DNA from: Thalassospira sp. HF15
GTDB lineage: Bacteria > Pseudomonadota > Alphaproteobacteria > Rhodospirillales > Thalassospiraceae
DNA: 64,000 nucleotides
Reading direction: 5' to 3'
Assembly (NCBI RefSeq): GCF_011806525.1
Contig: NZ_JAAVKI010000003.1
Coordinates: 310,001 to 374,000 of the forward strand
Shown here: piece by piece, positions 48,521-58,281 of the stretch
Layout of the letters: each line of letters begins with the position of its first letter
Numbering within the stretch: the first letter of the stretch is position 1
Notes under the pieces: generated by a model
The model's database searches: none
Told to the model about the DNA's origin: nothing
Seen by the model: only the letters and a program-made list of their open reading frames with translations
Translations under genes and position numbers: made by a program

Positions 48521-50977
48521 ATGTCGTTGATACCGCCCTATCCCAAGATGGAACGTCATGTGCGCAAGACGCGCATGGTGATGCTGTGGGAATCTGTCTG
48601 GCCCTGCCTGATCCCGCCCCTTTCCGTCGGATTGCTGGTTGTTGGTCTGACGCTTACCGGGGCGTTCGAAATTCTGCCGGCCACCGGTCATATTATTTTG
48701 CTGTCGGTCCTGTCGGTGGCAATGATGGTGTCGATCGTTGCCCCCTGGCGGCATTTCAAGAAGCCGACCCGGCGTGATGTTCTGCATCGGATCGAAATCG
48801 ACAACCATCTTGATAACAACCCGCTGCAAAGCCTTGAAGACCACATCCCCGAAACCGATGACCCCCTGACCAGCCTTCTGTGGCAACGCCAGCTTGGCCT
48901 GCATGAAGCAGCCCTGGCAAAGCTTCGGCTGTCGCGCCCCCTGCCCGCGATTACCCGCATTGATCGCTTTGGTCTGACAGCCATTCCCGTGCTGCTGTTG
49001 TTTGTCGGGCTGATGACCGGGTCTGATCATGTCGCTGAACGCTTTTCCAAGGCCTTCAGCCCGCTTCAACGGCTGGGCGCAGCGGACTTCACCGCAACCC
49101 TTTGGGTGACCCCACCGGCCTATACCGGGCAAATTCCGCGCATCTTGCAGTTCAGTTCGCTATCTGACGATACCGGTAGCCGCACGGGCAACGCGACCGA
49201 TACAGCATCCGGCGGAACCAGCGATGTCATGGCCGTTCAGGTCCCGGCAGGATCGACCCTTGATGGCAGCATCTCAAGCATCTGGGAACCGACCCTGACC
49301 ACGCCCAATGGCAAGCAAGCCTTCACCGAAAGCAGTGAAAACAGCTATGTGCTCTCTACCGCCATTGATCAGCCGGGCCTTTGGCGGATCTCTGTCTGGG
49401 GCAATGATCGTCTGACGCTTGATATCGAACTGCTGGCCGATAATGTGCCAAACCTGTCCTTTGTCAGTCCGCCGACCGTCACCCGCCGCGATCATGTCCG
49501 TCTTGATTACGTTGCCAGCGATGATTACGGGCTGGCCAGCCTCGACCTTGTCATCACGCCGGCCGCCGAGGAAGGCACGCTCAAGCAATATGGCCCGATT
49601 GATCAGGTCGTCATTGATCTTAAGGGTGATGCAGGTGGCGCGGGTGCTGCGGGCGGTAATCTTGGCACGGGTGCGATGCCAACCCGCATTGACGGGCCAC
49701 GCTTTGTTGATCTGGTGGCCCATCCATGGGCGGGTCTGCCGGTCAATATCCAGATGGTCTCACGCGATAATGCCGATCAGGCGGGTCAAAGTGATATCCG
49801 CTCCCTGGTGCTGCCTGAACGTGAATTCACCCATCCGGTGGCGCAAAAGCTGATCGCCATCCGGCGCGGCTTGCTGCGCTATCCCGACCGCGCTGTTGAA
49901 ATGCATCAGGCTTTGCTTCCGGTGCTGTTTGCCCCGCAGGCCTTTAATGGTCATCTCGGTGTGTTCCTGACCCTGTCTGTCGCCGAAAACCGCCTGGCTG
50001 CCAACCTGCATAACCGTGACACCCATCAGGATGTCGCAGGCCTTTTGTGGCATGTCGCCGAGGAGATTGAACGTGGCAGCTACGGCATTGCCGAGCGTAA
50101 CCTGATGGAGGCCGAGGAACGCCTGCTCGAAGCCTTGGCCAACCCCGATGTCACCGAACGTGAAATTGCCCGTCTGATTGAAGAATACCGTCAGGCCTTG
50201 AATGAATATCTCGCTGCCCTGATGCGCGAAAGCCCGGAGGCAACCGACGAACAACCAGCAACCAGCGCCACGCTTGAACAACAGGACCTGTCACGCATCA
50301 TTGATCAGATTGATGCCCTGATGCGCGCCGGTGCCCGTGATCAGGCCCGCCAGTTGATCGACCGCCTGCGCGAACTGGTCGAAAACATGCAGGTCACCAC
50401 CGGCGAAGGCGGCATGGACATCACATCAACCCTTCGCGAGATGCTTGATGGCATGCGCGATCTGTCGCGCCGCCAGCAGGACCTGATGAATGATGGCGAC
50501 AATGCCTCCACCCAAAACGGCAATGGCCCGCGCGCAAGCCAGCAACAAGGCCTTGCTGATGATGCAGGCGAAATCCTCGATGATCCCGGTCTGGGTCAGT
50601 TTGGCGATGTCAGCGGCATGAATTCGGTGATTGATGCCATGCGTGGCGCTGCCGAGGCGCTTGAACACAACCGCTCCCACGAGGCCCTGCAATATCAGCG
50701 ACAGGCCATGGACGCCCTGCAACAGGGCATTGGCGAGATCAGCCGCGCGCTGGAGGGCCTGAGCCAGATGGCGCCGATGCTTGAAGATCTTGACGGGTCG
50801 GGCCGTCGGGACCCGCTCGGCCGTCCGGTCGGTGGCAATGGCACCACCATCATCCCGGATGTAAACACCCTTGAGCGCGCCTGGCGCATCTTGCAGGAAC
50901 TCCGCCGTCGCTCCGGCGATCCGGACCGTCCCGAGATCGAACAGGACTATATCGACCGCTTGCTCAAACGGTTCTGA
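48521..50977 (+). CDS. TIGR02302 / DUF4175 family membrane protein
   Basis: 818-residue protein of unknown function typical of alphaproteobacteria. Two or three N-terminal helices (about PPLSVGLLVVGLTLTG, IILLSVLSVAMMVSIVA, and ATIPVLLLFVGLMT-like near residue 165) anchor it. A large presumably periplasmic part follows with beta-rich domains (FTATLWVTPPAYTG) and a long Gln/Glu/Arg-rich coiled coil from about residue 520, with LRELVENMQVTTGEGGMD and RRQQDLMNDGDN. The start at 48521 agrees with the family and with a likely promoter at 48477-48485; a GTG at 48476 would overlap that promoter. It lies next to lysA, the usual neighbour. No enzymatic motif is visible. Confidence 0.88.
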   Translation: MSLIPPYPKMERHVRKTRMVMLWESVWPCLIPPLSVGLLVVGLTLTGAFEILPATGHIILLSVLSVAMMVSIVAPWRHFKKPTRRDVLHRIEIDNHLDNNPLQSLEDHIPETDDPLTSLLWQRQLGLHEAALAKLRLSRPLPAITRIDRFGLTAIPVLLLFVGLMTGSDHVAERFSKAFSPLQRLGAADFTATLWVTPPAYTGQIPRILQFSSLSDDTGSRTGNATDTASGGTSDVMAVQVPAGSTLDGSISSIWEPTLTTPNGKQAFTESSENSYVLSTAIDQPGLWRISVWGNDRLTLDIELLADNVPNLSFVSPPTVTRRDHVRLDYVASDDYGLASLDLVITPAAEEGTLKQYGPIDQVVIDLKGDAGGAGAAGGNLGTGAMPTRIDGPRFVDLVAHPWAGLPVNIQMVSRDNADQAGQSDIRSLVLPEREFTHPVAQKLIAIRRGLLRYPDRAVEMHQALLPVLFAPQAFNGHLGVFLTLSVAENRLAANLHNRDTHQDVAGLLWHVAEEIERGSYGIAERNLMEAEERLLEALANPDVTEREIARLIEEYRQALNEYLAALMRESPEATDEQPATSATLEQQDLSRIIDQIDALMRAGARDQARQLIDRLRELVENMQVTTGEGGMDITSTLREMLDGMRDLSRRQQDLMNDGDNASTQNGNGPRASQQQGLADDAGEILDDPGLGQFGDVSGMNSVIDAMRGAAEALEHNRSHEALQYQRQAMDALQQGIGEISRALEGLSQMAPMLEDLDGSGRRDPLGRPVGGNGTTIIPDVNTLERAWRILQELRRRSGDPDRPEIEQDYIDRLLKRF

Positions 50978-50998
50978 TCCCTCGCCTAAACACCAACA

Positions 50999-51034
50999 CA
51001 AAAAAGGCAGCACGTCCTGTGCTGCCTTTTTCAT
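50999..51034. terminator. Bidirectional terminator between convergent TIGR02302 and zinc-ribbon genes
   Basis: AAAAAAGGCAGCAC pairs with GTGCTGCCTTTTT around a short loop; A and T runs on either side let it work in both directions. Confidence 0.92.
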
Positions 51035-51057
51035 TATCGGGTGAATTACCTGATGGC

Positions 51058-51882
51058 TTAAGGCTCGATCGCCTCGCGCGGGTCAAGGAAGGTCACCTGC
51101 AAACGCGTCGCCGTCGGGTTCGGACGGCGGATTTTGGTTTCGACCTGCATGCTTTCATTGACCGGAAGCATCTGTTCCTGCATCGGCATTTCCGCACCGG
51201 TCGAGACCAGCGATTCATCATAGATCAGCGGAACCTTCTTGCGCTGGACCACACGATCAAGCGGATCAAGCAGCTCGATCAGAAGGTATGGCAGGGCACG
51301 CGGCTCTTCGCTGATATTGACGATCTCGGCCCGGACCACCAGAACATCCACCCCGTCCTCTTCTTCACGGGTCGGCGGCAGTTCGCGGATATCAAGGCCT
51401 TCGCCAACATGCGGGACATCAAGCCCGACCATGTCATAGACCTTGGCAATCGGCGGCCACAGTTCGATGATCTGATCCTTGGCGAAATATCCGCCCGCAC
51501 CAATCCCGCCCAGCAACAGCAGGAAGATGATCCAGCCAACGATGCCCTTTTTCTTTTTGGGCTCCGGCTTGGGATTGTTGCGAATCAGCTGCTGGGGAAT
51601 CGGGGGCGGATCAGGAATCTTTTCGGCATCTTCAAAGCCCGGATCAACCGGTCCTCCGCCCATCTGATCTGCATTGAAATCAGCACCCAGCGATCCCTCT
51701 TCGTTGAACGGGGCCGGGATATCACTTTCCGGTGCCGGGGCCGGTGCGGCCTTCTTTGCGCCGGGCGGATCCTGATGCCAGCTATTGCCGCAGCTTTTAC
51801 AGCGCACGGTTCGGCCTTTCGGGCCGATGGCTTCTGTTTTGACTGAGTATTTCTTGGAACACTCTGGGCAAGTAATGATCAT
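51058..51882 (-). CDS. MJ0042-type zinc-ribbon membrane protein (DUF3426)
   Basis: 274 residues. The N-terminal zinc ribbon MIITCPECSKKYSV with Cys5, Cys8, Cys28 and Cys31 (VRCKSCGNSW) faces the cytosol. A Pro/Gly/Ala-rich linker leads to one membrane helix (GWIIFLLLLGGIGAGGYF), and a DUF3426-type beta domain (LVVRAEIVNISEEPRALP and RKKVPLIYDESLVSTG) lies outside. Function is unknown. It is a regular neighbour of ftsE in alphaproteobacteria and is divergent from it here, so a link with cell envelope or division is plausible but unproven. Confidence 0.9.
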   Translation of the reverse strand: MIITCPECSKKYSVKTEAIGPKGRTVRCKSCGNSWHQDPPGAKKAAPAPAPESDIPAPFNEEGSLGADFNADQMGGGPVDPGFEDAEKIPDPPPIPQQLIRNNPKPEPKKKKGIVGWIIFLLLLGGIGAGGYFAKDQIIELWPPIAKVYDMVGLDVPHVGEGLDIRELPPTREEEDGVDVLVVRAEIVNISEEPRALPYLLIELLDPLDRVVQRKKVPLIYDESLVSTGAEMPMQEQMLPVNESMQVETKIRRPNPTATRLQVTFLDPREAIEP

Positions 51883-52232
51883 TGCAAACCTGGCATATCG
51901 ATGACGGCGGCCTCAAACATGGGGGAGGACAAGAAGCTGGTTGCGACTGACGTTCCCCCTGTACCGTCAGTGAAGACTTACACTATATGTAAATAGCCGC
52001 GATTTAACAGACTGTTAAGCACAGATAACAGAAGCTGCCCGGATTTGGGTATCAAACCATTGCCTGACCGGGCTGTTGGTCACCCTCAAAAATGCATGAC
52101 AAACCGCTCTAAACGGTTATTTCATTTTCGATATTGTCATGGCAGCGGTACTTTCCAACCCTGTCAGATAATGACGAAACCCGTTATAAACTGCTATGCA
52201 TCGACCGTCATTGCCCAGATGGAGCACAAATT
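51883..52232. promoter_or_regulatory. Divergent control region between the zinc-ribbon gene and ftsE
   Basis: A 350-bp gap that must hold both promoters. It contains the dyad TTACA-ctata-TGTAA (51978-51992), a possible operator or -10-like AT block. No coding frame with a ribosome binding site and no RNA gene is visible in the rest. Confidence 0.4.
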
Positions 52233-52910
52233 TTGACCGACGTCGTCAGTTTCAGGAATGTCGGAGTCCGCTATGAATCCGGACCAGAAATCCTGCGCGA
52301 CCTTAATTTTTCTTTGGGCCGCGGCAGTTTTCACTTCCTGACCGGTGCTTCGGGTGCGGGCAAATCAACGCTGATGCGGTTGTTATATCTGGCATTGCGA
52401 CAGACGCGTGGTGAAATTTCGATCTTTGGTCGCGACAATATCCGCATCCCGCGTGAAGAACTGCCGGCGATTCGCCGCAAGATCGGCGTCGTGTTTCAGG
52501 ACTTCCGCCTGATCAACCATCTGACCACCTTTGAAAACGTTGCCCTGCCGCTACGCGTCGCGGGTGTCGATGACCTGCAGATTCGCAAAAACGTTACCGA
52601 ACTTCTCGAATGGGTTGGTCTGGGCGATCACGTCAACGCACCCCCTTCGCGGTTATCCGGCGGGCAGCAACAGCGCGTTGCCATCGCACGCGCGGTCATT
52701 GGCCGTCCGGCCCTGCTTCTGGCCGATGAGCCGACCGGGAACGTCGATGACCGAATCGCCATGCGGCTGCTTTATCTGTTTGAAGAGCTCAACAAGCTCG
52801 GCACCACCGTTCTGATTGCCACCCATAACCGTAATCTTGTCAGGCGGTTTGGCCATACCCAATGGCTGCTTGAAGGTGGTACCTTGCATGACGTCACCAG
52901 CAGCGGCTGA
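52233..52910 (+). CDS. ftsE: Cell division ATP-binding protein FtsE
   Basis: ATPase of the FtsEX complex at the divisome, which controls periplasmic peptidoglycan hydrolases. 225 residues. Walker [12 protein letters not shown]-loop [21 protein letters not shown], signature [14 protein letters not shown], Walker [13 protein letters not shown] and H-loop IATHNRNLV are all intact. I chose the TTG at 52233 (reading [15 protein letters not shown]) because GGAG lies 8 nt upstream and the length matches the family; a longer frame from 52134 is not conserved. It precedes ftsX by 68 bp. Confidence 0.95.
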   Translation: MTDVVSFRNVGVRYESGPEILRDLNFSLGRGSFHFLTGASGAGKSTLMRLLYLALRQTRGEISIFGRDNIRIPREELPAIRRKIGVVFQDFRLINHLTTFENVALPLRVAGVDDLQIRKNVTELLEWVGLGDHVNAPPSRLSGGQQQRVAIARAVIGRPALLLADEPTGNVDDRIAMRLLYLFEELNKLGTTVLIATHNRNLVRRFGHTQWLLEGGTLHDVTSSG

Positions 52911-52978
52911 AAACTGGCCCTAACCATCAAGGCTCGTAACCAACCGATCAACAGGATCAACAGGACCAACACACGATC

Positions 52979-53881
52979 ATGGCATTTCGCGCACCACCAT
53001 CGCACCTTCCCCTTGAAAGCGATTCTTCCTCGCGCTTTTTGCCGAGCATCGTCGCCCTGATGGTTGCGCTTCTGACCTTCTCGATTGTCGGGCTTGCCGC
53101 CCTTCATGACAGTGTCGGTCAATGGTCAGGTCAGATCGAAGGCAGCCTGTCGATCCAGGTTCCCCCGACCGAGCTCGCCAACAGATCGCCAGCTGAACGC
53201 GAAGCCGCCCTGCAGGGAACCGTCGACAGCATCATCGAACAGGTCTCTACCATGCCCGGCATCGCCCGGATCGAGGAACTCAGTCCCGATACCATGGCAG
53301 CCCTGCTTGAACCTTGGCTTGGCCCGGACGAAGTCATCAGCGAACTCCCGATCCCGCGTATCATCGAAGTCACACCTGAAACCGGTTTCAACTTTGATGC
53401 GGTTGAACGGCGTTTGGGCGTCATTGCGCCCGAAGCCGTTCTTGATGATCACCGCATCTGGATCGAACGCATTGCCGATGTTGCCTTTTCAGTCGAACTT
53501 GCACTGGCACTTTTGATCATTGTGCTGTTTGGCGCAACCATGCTGTCCGTCGTCTTTGCCACCCGCTCGGGGCTTTCGATCCATCATCGCATCATTGAAC
53601 TGCTGCATCTGATCGGCGCACAAGATGGCTATATCGCCCGTCAGTTCGGCCGCCACAATCAACGCTTGGCCTTCTTTGGTGCGCTGATCGGTCTGTTGAT
53701 TGCGCTGCCGGTTTCGGCCCTGATCGGCTGGCTTGGCATGCGGGCCGGTTGGCCGGTGCCGTCACTCGTCCTCAGCCCGACCTTTATCGGCCTGATCGTC
53801 GCCATTCCCTTCATCGTTGCGATGGTCGCGGGCATTACCGCGACCAGAACCGTGCTACGAGTCCTACACCGGATGTTGTAA
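52979..53881 (+). CDS. ftsX: Cell division protein FtsX
   Basis: Membrane partner of FtsE, 300 residues. Helix 1 (PSIVALMVALLTFSIVGLAAL) is followed by a periplasmic domain of about 130 residues, then helices around VELALALLIIVLFGATMLSVVF, LAFFGALIGLLIALPVSALIG and IGLIVAIPFIVAMVAGITA, the expected four-helix layout. The family match is mainly by topology and position, since FtsX sequence is weakly conserved. No clear ribosome binding site precedes the ATG; an AGGA lies about 13-15 nt upstream. Confidence 0.9.
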   Translation: MAFRAPPSHLPLESDSSSRFLPSIVALMVALLTFSIVGLAALHDSVGQWSGQIEGSLSIQVPPTELANRSPAEREAALQGTVDSIIEQVSTMPGIARIEELSPDTMAALLEPWLGPDEVISELPIPRIIEVTPETGFNFDAVERRLGVIAPEAVLDDHRIWIERIADVAFSVELALALLIIVLFGATMLSVVFATRSGLSIHHRIIELLHLIGAQDGYIARQFGRHNQRLAFFGALIGLLIALPVSALIGWLGMRAGWPVPSLVLSPTFIGLIVAIPFIVAMVAGITATRTVLRVLHRML

Positions 53882-54006
53882 CCGCTTGGCGGTCTTCGTA
53901 TAGTCGGTTGTCACCACTTCCCTTTTGGGATCATGGCCTTGGCCCTCTTTGTCCCGTTGAGGAGATCCGAATTCATGCCAGATCGCCGCTATTCAGGCAC
54001 GCATAC

Positions 54007-54735
54007 ATGAACAAGCCCCCACTGAGTGTGCAGCATCGCCGCCGCTTTCGGCGGTTTCGTTTTTTGCTTTCGACCCTCATCGTCTGCGGGCTGATCTGGG
54101 CAGCGGGCTTTGTCTGGTATGTCGATTACATTCCCAAAACCGTCGATAACCCGACCGAAAAAACCGACGCCATCGTCGTTCTGACCGGCGGCAGCGAACG
54201 CCTGTCCGAAGGGCGTCGTCTTCTGGTGGATGGTCTTGCCGACAAGCTGTTTATTTCCGGGGTCTATCGCGGCGTCGAAGTCGATGAACTGTTATCCGTT
54301 GGCAAATCCGACCCGCGCCTGATTTCCTGCTGCGTCGTTTTGGGCCATGTTGCGGAAAACACCCGCGGCAATGCGATTGAAACTGCCGTCTGGATGTATG
54401 AGGAAGGCTATCAAAGCCTGCGCATCGTCACGGCCAACTACCACATGCCAAGATCGCTTCTCGAATTCAAAAGCCTGATGCCCGATGTTGAAATCATCGC
54501 CCACCCGGTTTTCCCCGATAACGTCAAGATCGACAATTGGTGGCGCTTCCCGGGCAGCACAGCTCTGATTGCCAGCGAATATAACAAGTATGTTTTTGCC
54601 AGCCTGCGCAACACCCTTTTGAACTGGTTGCCAAACGGCGACCGCAAGGCACTGCGCAGCCCCGGCGGCACATCCGGCGACGCGCCCGACCCTGATGATT
54701 ATTCGGCATCAAACGTTTCGGCCAAGGATGGTTGA
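54007..54735 (+). CDS. YdcF/SanA-like DUF218 membrane protein
   Basis: 242 residues. A basic N-terminus with an RRRFRRFRF run and one helix (LLSTLIVCGLIWAAGFVWYV) anchor it. The DUF218 domain has DAIVVLTGGSERLSEGRRLL, LFISGVYRGV, ENTRGNAIETAVWM and VTANYHMPRSLLEFK. Relatives are implicated in envelope or lipid-carrier metabolism, without a firm reaction. It sits between ftsX and the acyltransferase gene on the same strand, 125 bp after ftsX, in the usual alphaproteobacterial order. The ATG has a weak ribosome binding site. Confidence 0.9.
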   Translation: MNKPPLSVQHRRRFRRFRFLLSTLIVCGLIWAAGFVWYVDYIPKTVDNPTEKTDAIVVLTGGSERLSEGRRLLVDGLADKLFISGVYRGVEVDELLSVGKSDPRLISCCVVLGHVAENTRGNAIETAVWMYEEGYQSLRIVTANYHMPRSLLEFKSLMPDVEIIAHPVFPDNVKIDNWWRFPGSTALIASEYNKYVFASLRNTLLNWLPNGDRKALRSPGGTSGDAPDPDDYSASNVSAKDG

Positions 54736-54825
54736 ACAATCGGCATTTTCTGATCGTCATATTGCTGTTACAAAACAGCGGATATTTAGGGTCATGAGCC
54801 TTCGCCCATAAAGGATTTTGTCTGA

Positions 54826-55665
54826 ATGATAGCTCTGCGCGCGTTGCTCTTTAACGTGTTGTTTTTCGGCGGCACTGCAGTTCTTTGCATTGTGCTGACG
54901 CCATTGATGGTGTGTGGTCGCAAGGCCAACCAGTTTGTCGGGCATGCCTGGTGTCGGCTGATTCAATTCATGCTGCGCTATTCGGTTGGCATGCGCAAAC
55001 GCTTCACCGGCTTGGAAAATCTGCCCGAAGGTCCGTGTATCATTGTCGCCAAGCACCAATCTGCATGGGAAACCCTGACCTTCCACACGGTGGTTCCCGA
55101 TCCGGCCTATATCCTGAAAAAGGAACTGACCCGCATTCCATTGGTCGGACAATTTCTGATTCTGTCCGGTCAGATCGCCGTTGATCGCTCAGCCGGCAGT
55201 GCTGCACTCAAAGACATGATCAAGGGGGCGTCCAAGGCGCTTGAGGAAAATCGTCAGGTGATCATTTTCCCCGAAGGCACACGCACGCCGCCGGGCTCCA
55301 ATCGTCCGTATCATCCGGGGATCTTCGCGCTGTATAAAGCCTTTCCCGAAACCAAGGTCATTCCGGTCGCGCTCAATTCCGGCATGTTCTGGGGCCGTGA
55401 CAGCTTCATGAAGTATGGCGGTCGCGTCACCATGGAATTCATGCCCGCCATGGAACCGGGCCTTGATCGCAAGACCTTCATGAAGGAAATCAAGACCCGC
55501 ATCGATACCCGCACCCGCGAGCTCGAAGCGGAGGCACAGGCAGAATTCAACCTGCCGATGCTCACCTCTGATGACATTGATGCGAAACAGGAAAAAGAGG
55601 ACGCGCAGATCGGTGCCATGGCCAAAGAGCCCGGCAAAGACCCGAGCACAGATAAGGTTTCCTGA
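54826..55665 (+). CDS. plsC: 1-acyl-sn-glycerol-3-phosphate acyltransferase (PlsC-like)
   Basis: Membrane-bound acyltransferase that makes phosphatidic acid in phospholipid synthesis. 279 residues. An N-terminal helix (ALLFNVLFFGGTAVLCIVLTP-like) is followed by block I KHQSAWETL, which has the His with Glu in place of the usual Asp as in many bacterial PlsC. Block III reads IIFPEGTRTPPGS and block IV VIPVALNSGMFWGRD. The C-terminal 60 residues are charged and extend past the core. AAGGA lies 11 nt before the ATG. A terminator follows. Confidence 0.92.
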   Translation: MIALRALLFNVLFFGGTAVLCIVLTPLMVCGRKANQFVGHAWCRLIQFMLRYSVGMRKRFTGLENLPEGPCIIVAKHQSAWETLTFHTVVPDPAYILKKELTRIPLVGQFLILSGQIAVDRSAGSAALKDMIKGASKALEENRQVIIFPEGTRTPPGSNRPYHPGIFALYKAFPETKVIPVALNSGMFWGRDSFMKYGGRVTMEFMPAMEPGLDRKTFMKEIKTRIDTRTRELEAEAQAEFNLPMLTSDDIDAKQEKEDAQIGAMAKEPGKDPSTDKVS

Positions 55666-55685
55666 CCGGTCTAGCGACAGAAATA

Positions 55686-55724
55686 CAAAGGCCCGCAACA
55701 CCATATGGTTTGCGGGCCTTTTAT
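55686..55724. terminator. Bidirectional terminator between plsC and the DMT transporter gene
   Basis: AAAGGCCCGCAA pairs with TTGCGGGCCTTT around a loop CACCATATGGT-like segment that itself is partly palindromic. It lies between convergent genes. Confidence 0.9.
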
Positions 55725-55737
55725 TTGGGTTTGGAGC

Positions 55738-56712
55738 TTAAGGCTTTGTAACGCGAACGCGCTCGGTCTTTTTACGGGTGACAAGCCAGATGCCCGATAC
55801 GATCAGGACGATCCCCGCCAGATGATAAAGATGCAATGCCTCGCCCAGAAAGGCGATGGCAAGGCCGCTTGAACAGACCGGGATCAGATACATGAACACC
55901 CCGGCCTTGGCCGGACCGACCATCGACACACCCTTGTTCCAGAACATGTAGCCCAGAAACGCCGGCCCCGCCCCGATATAGAAAATCTTGATCATATCCG
56001 GCCAGACCGGATCAAGCGTTGTGAAGAACGGCTTTCCATTCACAACCAGCGCCCAGACATAAAGCGGCGTCAGGAAACACAAGCCGATCAGGGCAGAAAC
56101 AAACACCAGGCTCAGCGGATGCACGCCTTTTGGCGCGCGTTTCAAAAACATCGAATAGGCCGCCCAGACCATGGCAGACATCATCGCCAGCACATCGCCC
56201 AGAACGAAATCCATTCTGGCAAAAACCGATGGATCGCCCTTGGCAATAATCGTCGCGGTTCCCGTGCCCGCAATCAGCACCCCGGCCCATTGACCAAGTC
56301 GCGGCTTGTCGGCTGTCAAAAGGGCAGCAAACAACAACACCCAGATCGGGGTCGTGGCATTCAAAAGCCCGGTATTGACCGCTGTCGTGTTATAGGCCGC
56401 CAGATAAATCACCACCGAGAACAGGAACACGCCGGTAAAGCCGATCAGAAACATCGACAGCTTGTGTTCGGACATGATCGCGAGGTCACGGCGCAAATAT
56501 TTGAAGCAGAAAGGCAGCAACAAACAGATCGCAACAATCCAGCGCCAGAAAGACAGGGCTTCAAACGGCACCGTTTCATTGATGCCGCGCGCAACAACGT
56601 GGTTTGACCCCCACATCAGCGTGCAGCAAACCAGCATCAGATAGGCCACCGTCAGCGGCGTTTGCGAACCGGACTGGCTGCCGGAAACGGTCGATGCGTT
56701 TGACTGGCTCAT
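55738..56712 (-). CDS. EamA/DMT-family transporter (copy 1)
   Basis: Drug/metabolite transporter superfamily exporter, 324 residues with ten predicted helices in two EamA halves. Examples are YLMLVCCTLMWGSNHVVARG (first helix with the family W-G-S-N motif), VNTGLLNATTPIWVLLFAAL in half 1 and FLGYMFWNKGVSMVGPAKAG in half 2. The substrate is not predictable. Its ATG overlaps the chaC stop by 1 nt, so the two are coupled. A different DMT gene lies at 57320-58201, upstream on the same strand. Confidence 0.9.
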   Translation of the reverse strand: MSQSNASTVSGSQSGSQTPLTVAYLMLVCCTLMWGSNHVVARGINETVPFEALSFWRWIVAICLLLPFCFKYLRRDLAIMSEHKLSMFLIGFTGVFLFSVVIYLAAYNTTAVNTGLLNATTPIWVLLFAALLTADKPRLGQWAGVLIAGTGTATIIAKGDPSVFARMDFVLGDVLAMMSAMVWAAYSMFLKRAPKGVHPLSLVFVSALIGLCFLTPLYVWALVVNGKPFFTTLDPVWPDMIKIFYIGAGPAFLGYMFWNKGVSMVGPAKAGVFMYLIPVCSSGLAIAFLGEALHLYHLAGIVLIVSGIWLVTRKKTERVRVTKP

Positions 56713-57272
56713 CAGATACCCGCCCCCATATTGATTTCGCCATATTCGCGGCGCACCAGATCCATCAGGTCATGCAGGGGCGGATCAATGATGCCCATTT
56801 CATCAAGGTGGCTCACCGTGTTTTCCAGATATTCAAGGTTGGGGCCGACATTACCGTGGGCGGCAACAATGATTTCGACTGCTGTGCGCACCGGCAGGTT
56901 CCCGGCATATTGCTCATGGGTCGGATCGGCGACATAGGTATGTGCAATCACCTTGCGGCCGTCATGAAGCTCGACCTCGACATCGGCCGGAATATAGGTG
57001 TTGGTCACAAGTTCGCGCTCATCAAGATAGGCTTTCACCTTTGACCAGTTTTCCGGCGCAATGCGAAACGCGTTACCGACGCATTCGCCGCCCTTGTTCA
57101 GGCCAAGAACCAGACCGGGGTTTTCCGGCGTGCCGCGATAATGATGGGAATAGATACAAAACGAGCGATGATAGCCGGGCAGCAACGCACGTGCGCACTC
57201 GGCAAACTCAAAGCCCGGCCGCCATAACAGCGACCCATATCCAAAAACCCATTTTTCGCGGGCGTTGGTCAC
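56712..57272 (-). CDS. chaC: ChaC-type gamma-glutamylcyclotransferase
   Basis: Predicted cytosolic enzyme that cleaves glutathione to 5-oxoproline and Cys-Gly. 186 residues. The substrate-binding loop VFGYGSLLWRPGF near residue 9, HHYRGTPENPGLVLGL, and the NLEYLENTVSHLDEMGI helix are typical; the catalytic glutamate is expected in the YLDERELVTNTY segment. It lies 47 bp after one DMT exporter gene and overlaps another by 1 nt; joint handling of thiol or amino acid export is a guess. Confidence 0.93.
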   Translation of the reverse strand: MTNAREKWVFGYGSLLWRPGFEFAECARALLPGYHRSFCIYSHHYRGTPENPGLVLGLNKGGECVGNAFRIAPENWSKVKAYLDERELVTNTYIPADVEVELHDGRKVIAHTYVADPTHEQYAGNLPVRTAVEIIVAAHGNVGPNLEYLENTVSHLDEMGIIDPPLHDLMDLVRREYGEINMGAGI

Positions 57273-57319
57273 GCATTCCTCCAGTAACTTGTTTTCCGGT
57301 TTCGTAAATTTACGCGAAA

Positions 57320-58201
57320 CTACCGCTTCATGATCACCAATGCCACCCCAAGGGCGGCGATTGCAAATCCGGCAAAGCCAAGCACGCCAAGTTGCTCGTC
57401 AAACAACACCCAGGCAAAGAACGCAGCTGTTGGCGGCACCAGATAGAACATGCTGGCGACCCGTGTGGCTTCGCCCTGTTTGATCAGAACCATCAACAGC
57501 ATGATCGCCCCGATCGAAAGCACCAGCACCAGCCAGGCCATCGCCAGAATGAAATCCATGCTCCATTCGACATGCAATGGCTCCTTGAACAGGGCAACGA
57601 TGCCAACAAAGATACCGGCGGCAACATATTGAACGACCGTGCCGCTCATTAGTTCCATGCCGGTGCAAAAACGCTTCTGATAAAGTGTGCCCGCCGTCAT
57701 GCCAAACAGGGCGGCAACCGCCAAACCGATGCCAAACGGCGTAATGCCAACGCCATCCCCGATCTTGGGCAGCAGAACAAGCGCCACCCCGATCAGGCCA
57801 AGGATCAATCCGCCCCACTGGCGCATCGAAACCCGCTCGCCAAGCAGGGACCCCACGACAGACGCCGTAACAACCGGCTGCAAACCGACAATCAGGGCGG
57901 CAAGCCCGGCAGGCAGTCCGGTATCAATCGCCCAGAACACCCCGCCAAGATACACCCCATGCACCAGCACGCCCGTCGTGCCGATATGGGCCGCCTCACG
58001 CCAGGTCTTTGGCCATTTCGCCCCCATTAGGAAGATCACCGGGATCATCAGGATCAGGACAATGACAAATCGGACAAACAGGAAAACGAACGGATCCGCA
58101 TAGGGCAGACCAAACTTGGCCCCGACAAAGCCGGTGCTCCAAAGGAACACAAACACGAACGGCATAACCCTGGCAAATGCTGGGTGGTTGGTGGCAGACA
58201 T
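57320..58201 (-). CDS. EamA/DMT-family transporter (copy 2)
   Basis: 293-residue exporter with ten predicted helices. It begins MSATNHPAFARVMPFVFVFL and has WSTGFVGAKFGL in helix 1, LPAGLAALIVGLQPVVTAS closing half 1, and MFYLVPPTAAFFAWVLFDEQ in half 2. GGGGA lies just before the ATG at 58201; a longer frame from 58264 begins with an unlikely polar leader. The amino acid biosynthesis genes upstream suggest an amino acid or metabolite exporter, but nothing in the sequence fixes the substrate. Confidence 0.9.
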   Translation of the reverse strand: MSATNHPAFARVMPFVFVFLWSTGFVGAKFGLPYADPFVFLFVRFVIVLILMIPVIFLMGAKWPKTWREAAHIGTTGVLVHGVYLGGVFWAIDTGLPAGLAALIVGLQPVVTASVVGSLLGERVSMRQWGGLILGLIGVALVLLPKIGDGVGITPFGIGLAVAALFGMTAGTLYQKRFCTGMELMSGTVVQYVAAGIFVGIVALFKEPLHVEWSMDFILAMAWLVLVLSIGAIMLLMVLIKQGEATRVASMFYLVPPTAAFFAWVLFDEQLGVLGFAGFAIAALGVALVIMKR

Positions 58202-58281
58202 TTCATTCCCCTTGGACCGAACGGTGCAACATGTGGGGCTGTTGTCCGTCGGATTAGCCCGCAAACGCGGGCATCACGGTA

